Of a DNA stretch of 17,571 nucleotides, positions 1 to 6,591 are shown piece after piece. Numbering within the stretch: the first letter of the stretch is position 1; each line of letters starts with the position of its first letter. The stretch covers positions 1 through 17,571 of the forward strand of contig CAZQQC010000062.1 of NCBI GenBank assembly GCA_964595365.1, read 5' to 3'. Position numbers and translations under genes: made by a program. The notes under the pieces are model-generated. The model did no database searches and was not told the DNA's origin. It saw nothing but the letters and a program-made list of their open reading frames with translations. The stretch is from Fen-1258 sp964595365 (GTDB lineage: Bacteria; Bacteroidota; Ignavibacteria; Ignavibacteriales; Melioribacteraceae).

Positions 1-37
1 ATTGCAGACTTTTGCCACCAATACATTTTTTTTGTTG

Positions 38-111
38 AGGCGCCGGTCGGATTCGAACCGACGAATAAAGGTTTTGCAGACCTTCCCCTTAATCCACTTG
101 GGTACAGCGCC
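38..111 (-). tRNA. tRNA-Cys (anticodon GCA)
   Basis: Read on the minus strand this folds as a complete cloverleaf. The 7-bp acceptor stem is GGCGCTG with CGGCGCC (one T-G pair), and the T arm is GTCGG-TTCGAAT-CCGAC. The anticodon stem AAGGT/ACCTT encloses the loop CTGCAAA, giving anticodon GCA at plus positions 75-77. The discriminator base is U, as is usual for tRNA-Cys. CCA is not encoded; the gene is followed by CAACA. It lies downstream of tRNA-Gly on the same strand, but a terminator separates them, so it probably has its own promoter. Confidence 0.95.
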
Positions 112-132
112 TTATAAAATCATTCTTTTCAG

Positions 133-159
133 AAAAAAAATCCCGATATGATCGGGATT
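133..159 (-). terminator. Rho-independent terminator after tRNA-Gly
   Basis: Positions 139-159 form a perfect 9-bp inverted repeat (AATCCCGAT / ATCGGGATT) around a 3-base loop. On the minus strand the hairpin is followed by a run of T (plus-strand A run at 133-140). It begins five bases past the discriminator of tRNA-Gly, so it fits termination of that transcript and insulation of tRNA-Cys. Confidence 0.75.
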
Positions 160-163
160 GTAG

Positions 164-236
<73 letters not shown>

Positions 237-321
237 ATTTCAAAATTTTTAGAACAACCAAACATGCGGTGTAAATATAATAGTATTCGTTAATCGTCGC
301 AACCTTGCAGTTAAAAATTTG

Positions 322-840
322 CTAAACTCTTGGGCCATGGACATAACCTCTGTATGGTCTAGATTGTTGAACGGTGATGAAAGCTTTTTTGTCAATGGAT
401 TCGACCATCTTGATCAAATCGTTTAAGAATTTTCTCTTTACAATTACAATTAATATTGAAACTCCGCCTGCACCTCCTTCTGCTGGAAGTATTGTTACGC
501 CGAACCTCGACTTTCTCAATGCCATTGCAATATTGTCGGTATGGTGGCGCGAAATAACATTTACTTGAGCGTAGCCGATTGCCACGCGTTGTTCCAATGT
601 TATTCCTAAAATATTTCCAAGTGCAAATCCAACTGCATAGCCAATCAGATTTATCGTATGATCCATATGCTGAACAATATACCGCATTGCAAAAATCCAG
701 ATTAACACTTCGAAGAATCCGGCAATTGCTGCGTGGTATTTTTTCGATTGAACTACAAGAATAGTTCTAAACGTTCCGATTGTTACATCACAAATGCGCA
801 TGCACATTATCAGCAATGCGCCTGGTATTAGCGTTAACAT
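322..840 (-). CDS. UPF0316 (DUF2179/DUF5698) membrane protein
   Basis: This 172-residue protein resembles the UPF0316 family (B. subtilis YebE type), whose function is not established. It begins with a hydrophobic segment (about residues 1-17) and the family-like stretch RICDVTIGTFRTILVV (15-30). Further membrane segments lie at about 37-55 and 63-82. A soluble C-terminal DUF2179-like domain follows (about 88-160), with an EGG..G..SILIVIVKR segment typical of a small ligand-binding fold. The ATG start is supported by GGCGGAAAG about five bases upstream on the minus strand. It is transcribed divergently from pcm, and the 203-bp gap between them holds an inverted repeat and a likely pcm promoter. 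Family assignment rests on recognised motifs and topology; a biological role cannot be given. Confidence 0.82.
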   Translation of the reverse strand: MLTLIPGALLIMCMRICDVTIGTFRTILVVQSKKYHAAIAGFFEVLIWIFAMRYIVQHMDHTINLIGYAVGFALGNILGITLEQRVAIGYAQVNVISRHHTDNIAMALRKSRFGVTILPAEGGAGGVSILIVIVKRKFLNDLIKMVESIDKKAFITVQQSRPYRGYVHGPRV

Positions 841-891
841 TGTCTTTCCGCCTTAATTATTTCTAAAAATTCTTAAGTAACTAATGTTGCC

Positions 892-979
892 CAAGGTTTG
901 AGCCTGACAAACGAATTTTTTTGTTTTAAAGAAAATACTCGTTTTATAGTTATATCTTTTCATTGCAGATCAAACCTTG
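892..979. repeat. 10-bp inverted repeat pair in divergent intergenic region
   Basis: CAAGGTTTGA at 892-901 and its exact reverse complement TCAAACCTTG at 970-979 are 68 bp apart, between the divergent UPF0316 and pcm genes. The distance is too long for a simple hairpin operator. They could be paired protein-binding sites or remnants of an intergenic repeat. Confidence 0.4.
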
Positions 980-985
980 CGTAGG

Positions 986-1014
986 TTGAGTTAAGTAATA
1001 AAATTTTATCTTTG
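986..1014 (+). promoter_or_regulatory. Putative Bacteroidota-type promoter for pcm-miaA
   Basis: TATCTTTG at 1007-1014 matches the Bacteroidota -7 consensus TAnnTTTG. GTTG at 985-988 could be the -33 element at about the right spacing. Transcription would start near 1020, which places the first usable in-frame ATG (1044) just downstream and argues against the GTG at 1014 as the start of pcm. Confidence 0.45.
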
Positions 1015-1043
1015 TGGTGCACAATTTAACATCATTCCAGAAA

Positions 1044-1682
1044 ATGTACGAAACAGAACGAAAAGAACTTGTTGAAATCTTGAAATCCAGGGGAATAACC
1101 AATCAACGTGTGCTCGAAGCATTTATGAAAGTTGAGCGCCATCTATTTGTGCCAGATATAATGAAGCAGCATGCATACAAAGATGTTGCTTTGCCTATTG
1201 GAATGGGACAAACCATTTCTCAGCCGTACACAGTAGCTTTTATGACTCAAGCATTGGATCCGCAACCTAACAAAAGATATTTGGAAATAGGAACCGGTTC
1301 CGGTTATCAAGCTGCAATTATTTACGAAATGGGTGCGCGGTTATTCACAATTGAACGTCATTATGATTTGTACAACTCGGCGTTAAAAATTTTTGATCGG
1401 CTAAATCTTAAGATTGCAGCCCGGTGCAGCGATGGAACAATCGGATGGGAAGAATTTTCACCTTATGATGGAATAATTGTAACTGCAGGCAGTCCATCTG
1501 TACCGGTGCATCTGAAAAAACAGCTTGCAGTCGGCGGGAAGATGGTAATTCCTGTTGGCGATAGACAAATTCAAACGCTTCATGTAATCGCCAAAATTGC
1601 AGAGGATGAATTTGAAATACGCGAAGTTCCATATTTTGCTTTTGTACCACTCATTGGCAAAGAAGGATGGAACGGAAAGTAA
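1044..1682 (+). CDS. pcm: Protein-L-isoaspartate O-methyltransferase
   Basis: The enzyme transfers a methyl group from S-adenosylmethionine to L-isoaspartyl residues, starting repair of age-damaged proteins in the cytoplasm. The 212-residue product has the family signature PIGMGQTISQPYTVAFMTQ (about 51-69) and SAM-binding motif I LEIGTGSGYQAA (80-91). A later VIPVGDRQIQTL stretch is also typical. Length matches the usual 205-220 residues. An in-frame GTG at 1014 would add ten residues, but the ATG at 1044 begins the conserved N-terminal helix and lies downstream of the putative TAnnTTTG promoter, so it is preferred. The last 16 bases overlap miaA, indicating translational coupling. Confidence 0.93.
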   Translation: MYETERKELVEILKSRGITNQRVLEAFMKVERHLFVPDIMKQHAYKDVALPIGMGQTISQPYTVAFMTQALDPQPNKRYLEIGTGSGYQAAIIYEMGARLFTIERHYDLYNSALKIFDRLNLKIAARCSDGTIGWEEFSPYDGIIVTAGSPSVPVHLKKQLAVGGKMVIPVGDRQIQTLHVIAKIAEDEFEIREVPYFAFVPLIGKEGWNGK

Positions 1683-2584
1683 TTGTTATAGTTGGTCCAA
1701 CATGTTCCGGTAAAACTAAAGTTGGAATTTCTCTTGCCGAAAAATTACGAACCGAAATAATTTCTGCCGACAGCCGTCAGATATATAAGCAGCTATCTAT
1801 AGGAACTGCAAAACCAAAAGCACATGAACGAGCACAAACCAAACATCATCTTATTGATTTTCTGAATCCGGATGAAAATTACAACGTGAGCCGGTTCGAA
1901 TCCGATTCATTAGAAATTATTGACACGCTTTTGTTGAATGGTAAAACTCCAGTAGTTGTTGGAGGTTCAGGACTTTATATCAAGGCATTGGTGGAAGGAA
2001 TCTTTAATACGGTTGATGCAGATTCGGAATATCGAAAGAAACTTCACGATAAGCGCGAGAAATTTGGCAACGAATATTTGTACAATGAATTAAAAAAAAT
2101 CGATCCGCAGAGCGCTTCGAAAATGCTTCCGCAAAATTGGAAACGTGTTATGCGTGCTCTAGAAGTCTTTCATTTAACCGGCGAACCGATCTGGAAATTT
2201 CAAGAGACATACAAACGCGAAACAGATATAGAGTTCAAACTATTCGGATTGAATTGGGAGCGGACAAAATTATGCCGTAACATAGAAAACCGTGTTGACG
2301 AAATGATGAAGCAAGGGTTGGTAGACGAAGTTAAAAATATTTTATTGTTCGGTTATTCAAAAAAAATAAACGCTTTGAACACGGTCGGCTACAAAGAAAT
2401 AATATCTTACCTCGAAAATGAAATTACGCTTGAACGTGCAATCGAATTAATCAAACGCAACACCCGTCGTTACGCAAAACGACAACTGACATGGTTCAGA
2501 AAAACAAAAAACATAGACTGGCTTACCTGCGATGAAAATACCTCCGCCGAACAGCTTGCCTCCCAGATCATAAAAAAAATGTAG
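1667..2584 (+). CDS. miaA: tRNA dimethylallyltransferase
   Basis: MiaA transfers the dimethylallyl group of DMAPP to N6 of A37 in tRNAs that read UNN codons. The 305-residue protein has the P-loop GPTCSGKT at residues 10-17, the tRNA-binding/catalytic motif ADSRQIYK (34-41), GTAKP (46-50), HHLIDF, the GGSGLYIKALVEG segment, and the C-terminal RRYAKRQLTWFR motif. The ATG is inside the last codons of pcm, with AAAGAAGG immediately before it, so translation probably depends on ribosomes finishing pcm. The nearby HMG-CoA synthase operon could in principle feed isoprenoid synthesis, the source of DMAPP, but about 140 bp and a separate promoter-like region lie between them, so the proximity may be chance. 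Confidence 0.96.
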   Translation: MERKVIVIVGPTCSGKTKVGISLAEKLRTEIISADSRQIYKQLSIGTAKPKAHERAQTKHHLIDFLNPDENYNVSRFESDSLEIIDTLLLNGKTPVVVGGSGLYIKALVEGIFNTVDADSEYRKKLHDKREKFGNEYLYNELKKIDPQSASKMLPQNWKRVMRALEVFHLTGEPIWKFQETYKRETDIEFKLFGLNWERTKLCRNIENRVDEMMKQGLVDEVKNILLFGYSKKINALNTVGYKEIISYLENEITLERAIELIKRNTRRYAKRQLTWFRKTKNIDWLTCDENTSAEQLASQIIKKM

Positions 2585-2655
2585 AAAGTTGATTGATCAA
2601 TTCCTAATTTACTTTCGGAAACATTTTAATTGACAAATACCACCCCGGTTATTTT

Positions 2656-2683
2656 TTGACACTGATGTAATTGTTGATATAAA
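2656..2683 (+). promoter_or_regulatory. Putative promoter of the HMG-CoA synthase operon
   Basis: TTGACA (2656-2661) and TATAAA (2678-2683) are spaced by 16 bp, 42 bp ahead of the first gene. The -10-like box lies inside a perfect tandem repeat (2670-2695), so a factor that binds the repeat would compete with RNA polymerase. A sigma-70-type consensus is less certain in an FCB-group host. Confidence 0.35.
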
Positions 2684-2695
2684 TTGTTGATATAA
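2670..2695. repeat. Perfect 13-bp tandem repeat upstream of HMG-CoA synthase operon
   Basis: The unit ATTGTTGATATAA occurs at 2670-2682 and again, with no mismatch and no spacer, at 2683-2695. It overlaps the putative -10 region and ends 29 bp before the start codon. It could be a repeated operator site or a replication-slippage duplication. Confidence 0.6.
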
Positions 2696-2724
2696 ATAAA
2701 ATTAAACAACAACCAGAGGATAAT

Positions 2725-3771
2725 ATGATTGGAATAGTTGGTTACGGCTCTTACCTTCCTCGCTATCGAATCAAAGTAGATTTAATTGCAAAACAGTGGG
2801 GTGCAGACCCCGAAGCGATCAAGCGCGGTTTGATGCTCTACGAGAAAACCGTTCCGGGACTTGATGAAGATACAATTACCATTTCTGTGGAAGCTGCACG
2901 TTATGCGTTGCAGCGCGCACGAATCGATCCACAGAAAATAGGTGCGGTGTACATAGGTTCGGAATCCCATCCTTATGCTGTCAAACCAAGCGCAACAATT
3001 TTAATAGATGCACTTGGTATCGGTCCACATGTTCACGTTGCGAGTTATGAATTCGCATGCAAAGCCGGAACGGAAGCGATGTATGTTGCTTACAGTTTGG
3101 TTAAAGCCGGTGAAATGGAATATGCGCTTGGTATTGGCGCAGATACTTCTCAAGGCGCACCCGGCGATGCGCTCGAATATTCGGCATCTGCCGGCGGCTC
3201 GGCGTTTATTATGGGAAAAGAAAGAGTTGTTGCCGAAATTCTTTTCACGCATTCATACACTTCCGACACGCCGGATTTTTGGCGGCGCGAACATGAATTT
3301 TATCCACGTCATGCCGGAAGATTTACCGGCGAACCGGCTTACTTCAAACACATTTATAACGCCGGGAAAAGTTTGCTGGAAAAATCCGGTATGCAGCCGA
3401 AAGATTTTCAGTTCGCAGTATTTCACATGCCGAACGGAAAATTTCCGCAAGAAGCCGGAAAGAAACTTGGATTCACAAAAGAACAAATGGAAGTCGGCTG
3501 GATTTCTCCTTGGATGGGAAATACCTATTCCGGTTCATCGCCAACAGGACTTTCGGCAGTGCTTGATGTTGCAAAACCCGGCGACAAAATTTTTATGGTG
3601 TCGTTCGGTTCCGGTGCCGGAAGCGATGGATTCATTTATCAAGTGACGGATGAAATTGAAAAAGTTAGAGACCTTGCACCCAAACTAAGAGACATGCTCG
3701 ACAACAATAAAATTTATTTGGATTATGGCGGGTACGCAAAGTTCAGAAAAAAAATTATTCTTAATGAGTAG
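2725..3771 (+). CDS. Archaeal-type hydroxymethylglutaryl-CoA synthase
   Basis: The enzyme condenses acetoacetyl-CoA with acetyl-CoA to give HMG-CoA. The 348-residue length and sequence fit the archaeal/PksG-like HMG-CoA synthase class rather than the longer eukaryotic MvaS type. Likely catalytic residues are visible: Glu80 in GSESHPYAVKP, the nucleophile Cys112 in EFACKAGTEAM, and His234 in FHMPNGKFP. A glycine-rich SFGSGAGSDGF lies near the C-terminus. The start has a good AGAGGA ribosome-binding site. It is followed after 12 bases by a thiolase and then a DUF35 gene; in methanogenic archaea the three homologous proteins form one complex that channels acetoacetyl-CoA through a shared CoA site. 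No HMG-CoA reductase is in the window, so the fate of HMG-CoA (mevalonate, iso-branched acyl-CoA, acetoacetate) is unknown. Confidence 0.9.
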   Translation: MIGIVGYGSYLPRYRIKVDLIAKQWGADPEAIKRGLMLYEKTVPGLDEDTITISVEAARYALQRARIDPQKIGAVYIGSESHPYAVKPSATILIDALGIGPHVHVASYEFACKAGTEAMYVAYSLVKAGEMEYALGIGADTSQGAPGDALEYSASAGGSAFIMGKERVVAEILFTHSYTSDTPDFWRREHEFYPRHAGRFTGEPAYFKHIYNAGKSLLEKSGMQPKDFQFAVFHMPNGKFPQEAGKKLGFTKEQMEVGWISPWMGNTYSGSSPTGLSAVLDVAKPGDKIFMVSFGSGAGSDGFIYQVTDEIEKVRDLAPKLRDMLDNNKIYLDYGGYAKFRKKIILNE

Positions 3772-3783
3772 GGAGGAGATGAT

Positions 3784-4962
3784 ATGTTGAATGAAATGAG
3801 ATCCCGCTTTGCGGGAAAAGATGTAGCGGTAGTTGGCGTTGGAATAACAAAGTTTGGCGAGCTTTGGAAAAAATCTCTGCGCGATATTTTTGTCGAAGCT
3901 TCGCTTAAAGCAATAGAAAATTCCGGGGTCGATCATATCGATTCTATGTATGTCGGCACCATGTCAGGCGGATTGTTTGTAGGACAAGAACACATCGGCG
4001 CGGTGATGGCGGATTACCTCGGAGCTGCGCCAATTCCGGCAACAAGAGTTGAATCAGCTTGCGCATCGGGCGGCGCGGCATTCCGCCAGGCGTATCTTGA
4101 AGTTGCATCCGGACAAAGTGAAATTGTTCTTGCCGGCGGTGTAGAAAAAATGACAGACGGCGCAGACGTGACCGATGCATTGGCAACAGCGGCTGATCAA
4201 GAATACGAAGTTTATAACGGAATAACTTTTCCCGGTTTGTATGCTATGATTGCACGCGCACACATGCATCAATATAAAACCACACGCGAGCAGCTCGCAT
4301 CTGTTGCAGTGAAAAATCACAAGAACGGTTCGATGAATCCCAATGCGCAATTCCGTTCACCCGTAACGCTTGAACAAGTGATGAAGGCAACTATGGTTGC
4401 CGATCCCTTGAGGTTACTCGATTGTTCTCCGGTAAGCGACGGAGGTGCTGCTGTAATTGTCTGCTCTGTTGATTATGCGAAGGAGTTGAAGAAGCCCTAC
4501 GTGAAAGTAGTTGCATCGGCTCAAACGTCAGATACAATCGCACTTCACAGCAGAGAAAGTTTGACCGCCTTGAAATGTGTTTCTGTCGCCGCGCAGAAAG
4601 CTTACAAACAATCGGGATTGAAACCATCCGACATAAATTTTGCAGAGGTGCACGATTGTTTTACGATAGCGGAAATTGTCGTAACCGAAGACTTGGGATT
4701 TTTTGAAAAAGGAAAAGGAGGTGCCGCTGTAGAAAACGGATCGACATCAATCGGCGGAAAAATTCCAATTAACACAAGCGGAGGATTGAAATCCAAAGGT
4801 CATCCGGTTGGTGCTACCGGCATAGCTCAAATAATCGAGTTGTATGAACAGCTCACCGGCAATTCAGGCGAACGGCAGGTTAAAAATGCAAAGTACGGTC
4901 TTGCTCAAAACATGGGCGGTTCCGGTGCAAGTTGTGTAATTCACATTTTGGAGGCAGTATGA
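3784..4962 (+). CDS. Acetyl-CoA acetyltransferase, SCP2/archaeal-type thiolase
   Basis: This 392-residue thiolase is predicted to condense two acetyl-CoA into acetoacetyl-CoA for the preceding synthase. The nucleophile is Cys93 in VESACASGGAA, His290 lies in EVHDCFTIAE, His340 in KSKGHPVGATG, and a second cysteine is Cys384 in GGSGASC. The HDCF form and overall layout are those of the SCP2-like/archaeal thiolase class rather than the PhaA class. A strong AGGGAGGAG lies just upstream of the ATG. The stop overlaps the DUF35 start as ATGA, so all three genes are translationally linked. A perfect 6-bp hairpin (TCCCGC-TTT-GCGGGA, 3802-3816) lies just inside the reading frame. Substrate chain length cannot be read from sequence alone. 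Confidence 0.92.
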   Translation: MLNEMRSRFAGKDVAVVGVGITKFGELWKKSLRDIFVEASLKAIENSGVDHIDSMYVGTMSGGLFVGQEHIGAVMADYLGAAPIPATRVESACASGGAAFRQAYLEVASGQSEIVLAGGVEKMTDGADVTDALATAADQEYEVYNGITFPGLYAMIARAHMHQYKTTREQLASVAVKNHKNGSMNPNAQFRSPVTLEQVMKATMVADPLRLLDCSPVSDGGAAVIVCSVDYAKELKKPYVKVVASAQTSDTIALHSRESLTALKCVSVAAQKAYKQSGLKPSDINFAEVHDCFTIAEIVVTEDLGFFEKGKGGAAVENGSTSIGGKIPINTSGGLKSKGHPVGATGIAQIIELYEQLTGNSGERQVKNAKYGLAQNMGGSGASCVIHILEAV

Positions 4963-5348
4963 TTAGTCCACGATATCATAGAGAAGTTCCTCAGCGTTAC
5001 CGTCTTGAAGCCGGCAAATGCAAAGAGTGCGGAAATATTTCTTTCCCACCGAGATTGGTTTGTCCGAAATGCAAATCAAAAAATTTTGAAACGGTACAGT
5101 TGAGCCGCGAAGGAAAGATTTTAACGTTCACAATCATCCGCGTTGGACCGGATAAATTTTCCAAAGAGACGCCGTATGTTGTAGCGATAATTGAATTGAA
5201 CGACGGCGTTCGTCTTACCGCGCAGATAACCGATTGCGATGTTAACAAAGTTGAGATTGGCTCAAAAGTAAAACTCGTCTTCCGTAAAATACAGGACGAA
5301 GGGAAATCCGGTTTGCATTGTTACGGGTATAAAGCGGTGATGGAATAG
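4959..5348 (+). CDS. DUF35 zinc-ribbon/OB-fold protein, thiolase-HMGS partner
   Basis: This small protein (129 residues from the ATG at 4959) has an N-terminal rubredoxin-like zinc ribbon with Cys21, Cys24, Cys35 and Cys38 (CKEC and CPKC), followed by an OB-fold domain (about 45-127) ending in the family-typical HCYGYKA. In the archaeal thiolase/HMG-CoA synthase complex the DUF35 protein bridges the two enzymes; the same scaffold role is inferred here from gene order. The ATG overlaps the thiolase stop by four bases and has GGAGG at 4950-4954. A possible in-frame start at 4932 would lie within thiolase coding sequence and lacks this site, so it is rejected. Confidence 0.9.
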   Translation: MISPRYHREVPQRYRLEAGKCKECGNISFPPRLVCPKCKSKNFETVQLSREGKILTFTIIRVGPDKFSKETPYVVAIIELNDGVRLTAQITDCDVNKVEIGSKVKLVFRKIQDEGKSGLHCYGYKAVME

Positions 5349-5621
5349 AACGGAGAATGTAGAGTGTAGAACTGTCCATGCTGATTTGGAGAGCATCGAA
5401 AACAAAAAATTAAAGTAGGAGTTTTTTCTTGAAATGTTGAGGACAAAAATTTATTATTAAAATAATATTTCTATCACGATGCAAATTTATATTGGTTTGG
5501 TGAAATACGTCTGTACATTACATCTGAATAACAAGAATACATGAGACTTAGTGATGAAAAGGGAAGGAAGCCAAGAATATGAAGTTACAGTATCAATCTA
5601 TAGAGAAAGGAGCAATCATTA
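5349..5621. other. Intergenic region without a recognised gene
   Basis: These 273 bp are AT-rich and contain no convincing coding region, RNA or terminator. A 22-codon frame (5554-5622) ends in TAATG overlapping the next start, but it has no ribosome-binding site. AAAGGAG at 5606-5612 serves the downstream nuclease-like gene. The region marks the boundary between the HMG-CoA operon and the accessory patch. Confidence 0.5.
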
Positions 5622-6041
5622 ATGGACATTTTCAATAAAGTTTCCTATAAATTTGACCCGATAAGCTACATCCGCAAGCTAGTTTTGAATTGGGATGCAT
5701 CTGGGTGCAAATCGGAGAAAGATTATGAAAATTCGTTTTACAAGTTCCTTCATCAGCAGCTTTCTGATATACAAATCACTAAGCAGTACGCTGTTGGTAG
5801 AGTCAAGGCTGATTTGCTCATTGGCGAACAAATCATTGTTGAGTTGAAGTTGAATCTAAACAAACGCGACCAGTTTCAGAGATTGATAGGTCAACTTGAG
5901 GAATATAAACAATGGAAGGGTAAAGTTGTTCTCATCCTAATTGGTGAGACTGAGCCGAACTTTCGGAAGCAATTGAAAAAGATCTCTGAGGACAACGCAG
6001 AGTTGTTTGAACCTTCTCCGATTATTATTGACAAGGAATAA
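5622..6041 (+). CDS. Orphan PD-(D/E)XK nuclease-like protein
   Basis: This 139-residue protein is predicted to be a small restriction-endonuclease-fold protein. Glu36 (in an N-terminal helix), Asp64 (VKADLLIG), the E-x-K pair Glu74/Lys76 (IIVELKLN) and a QxxxY-like motif at Gln91-Tyr95 (GQLEEY) are arranged as in PD-(D/E)XK enzymes of the RecB/Holliday-resolvase type. A good AAAGGAG lies nine bases before the ATG. No methyltransferase or helicase partner adjoins it, so it is not an evident restriction-modification system. It lies in the accessory patch beside an MNT/HEPN pair, which suggests a defence or mobile-DNA origin. The precise family is not recognised; the nuclease call rests on the motif spacing and predicted strand pattern only. 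Confidence 0.62.
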   Translation: MDIFNKVSYKFDPISYIRKLVLNWDASGCKSEKDYENSFYKFLHQQLSDIQITKQYAVGRVKADLLIGEQIIVELKLNLNKRDQFQRLIGQLEEYKQWKGKVVLILIGETEPNFRKQLKKISEDNAELFEPSPIIIDKE

Positions 6042-6118
6042 GGTCGACTTATGTGGATGCTGAATACTTTAGCTGAATGTTATACCTCAGTGTTTTTGTG
6101 TTGCCAGATTGATTTGAA

Positions 6119-6188
6119 CTTTGCGCCCTCTGCGTTTTAAAAATATAAACGCAAAGTGAGCAGAGAAGTCGCAAAGCCTGCAAAGAAG
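6119..6188. repeat. CTTTGCG/CGCAAAG-type intergenic repeat, copy 1
   Basis: The left arm CTTTGCGCCCTCTGCG (6119-6134) is followed by an A/T-rich centre and a right arm with CGCAAAG at 6150-6156 and again at 6170-6176. Left and right arms are therefore partly inverted and could form a long imperfect hairpin. A related but longer copy lies at 6967-7103, and together they bracket the MNT/HEPN genes. Confidence 0.55.
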
Positions 6189-6190
6189 TA

Positions 6191-6204
6191 TTTTATTAAT
6201 AAAA
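6191..6204. promoter_or_regulatory. Perfect 14-bp AT palindrome upstream of MNT antitoxin
   Basis: TTTTATTAATAAAA is its own reverse complement and lies 85 bp before the GTG start of the MNT gene. It could be an operator for autoregulation, but AT-only palindromes also arise easily by chance in this DNA. Confidence 0.25.
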
Positions 6205-6288
6205 CATTTCTAGTTAGCAAGGTAAAAACTATGTTCTTCAAAAATCGTATATTTGGAATGCAGTTAATAATACTCAACGAGAGAAGAA

Positions 6289-6591
6289 GTGGAAGAGATT
6301 TGCCAACATATAGATCAAATTAAAATACTTTGCGACTCCAATAAAGTGAAAACTCTTTTTGCTTTTGGTTCGGTTACTGGTGATTATTTTCGATCCGACA
6401 GCGATATTGATCTTGTTGTTGATATTGATGAAAGTGATCCAATCGCTTATTCAGACAAGTACTTCAACTTGAAATTTCATCTTGAAGAATTACTCAAACG
6501 CCAAATAGATCTCTTAGAACAGAAAGCTATAAAAAATCCATATTTGAAAAATCAAATTGATCAGACAAAAATTTTGATTTATGGAAATTGA
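6289..6591 (+). CDS. mntA: MNT-type nucleotidyltransferase antitoxin
   Basis: This 100-residue protein is a minimal nucleotidyltransferase of the MNT (MntA) type. It has GS at residues 27-28, exactly ten residues, then D39-I-D41, the GSx10DxD motif that defines the family. A third likely metal-binding acidic residue is Asp74 (RQIDLLE). In characterised systems such proteins neutralise a HEPN ribonuclease by adding AMP units to a tyrosine near its active site. The start is GTG, preceded by GAGAGAAGAA; no in-frame ATG lies just upstream. It overlaps the following HEPN gene by 11 bases, the usual arrangement. Because the HEPN gene is broken, this is now an antitoxin without its local toxin. Confidence 0.87.
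   Translation: MEEICQHIDQIKILCDSNKVKTLFAFGSVTGDYFRSDSDIDLVVDIDESDPIAYSDKYFNLKFHLEELLKRQIDLLEQKAIKNPYLKNQIDQTKILIYGN

Noticed and set aside
1014..1043. GTG at 1014 as the start of pcm
   Set aside because: It overlaps the putative TAnnTTTG promoter element, adds residues outside the family alignment, and has no ribosome-binding site. The ATG at 1044 fits better.
3008..3646. Long open frame in another phase within the HMG-CoA synthase gene
   Set aside because: It is a shadow of a well-supported gene with intact catalytic residues; its translation shows no recognisable domain.
4932..4958. Longer DUF35 protein starting at 4932
   Set aside because: The extension lies in thiolase coding sequence, while ATG 4959 has GGAGG upstream and the common ATGA overlap.
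5554..5622. 22-codon open frame ending TAATG before the nuclease-like gene
   Set aside because: It has no ribosome-binding site and no recognisable motif. It is kept only as a note, not as a gene.
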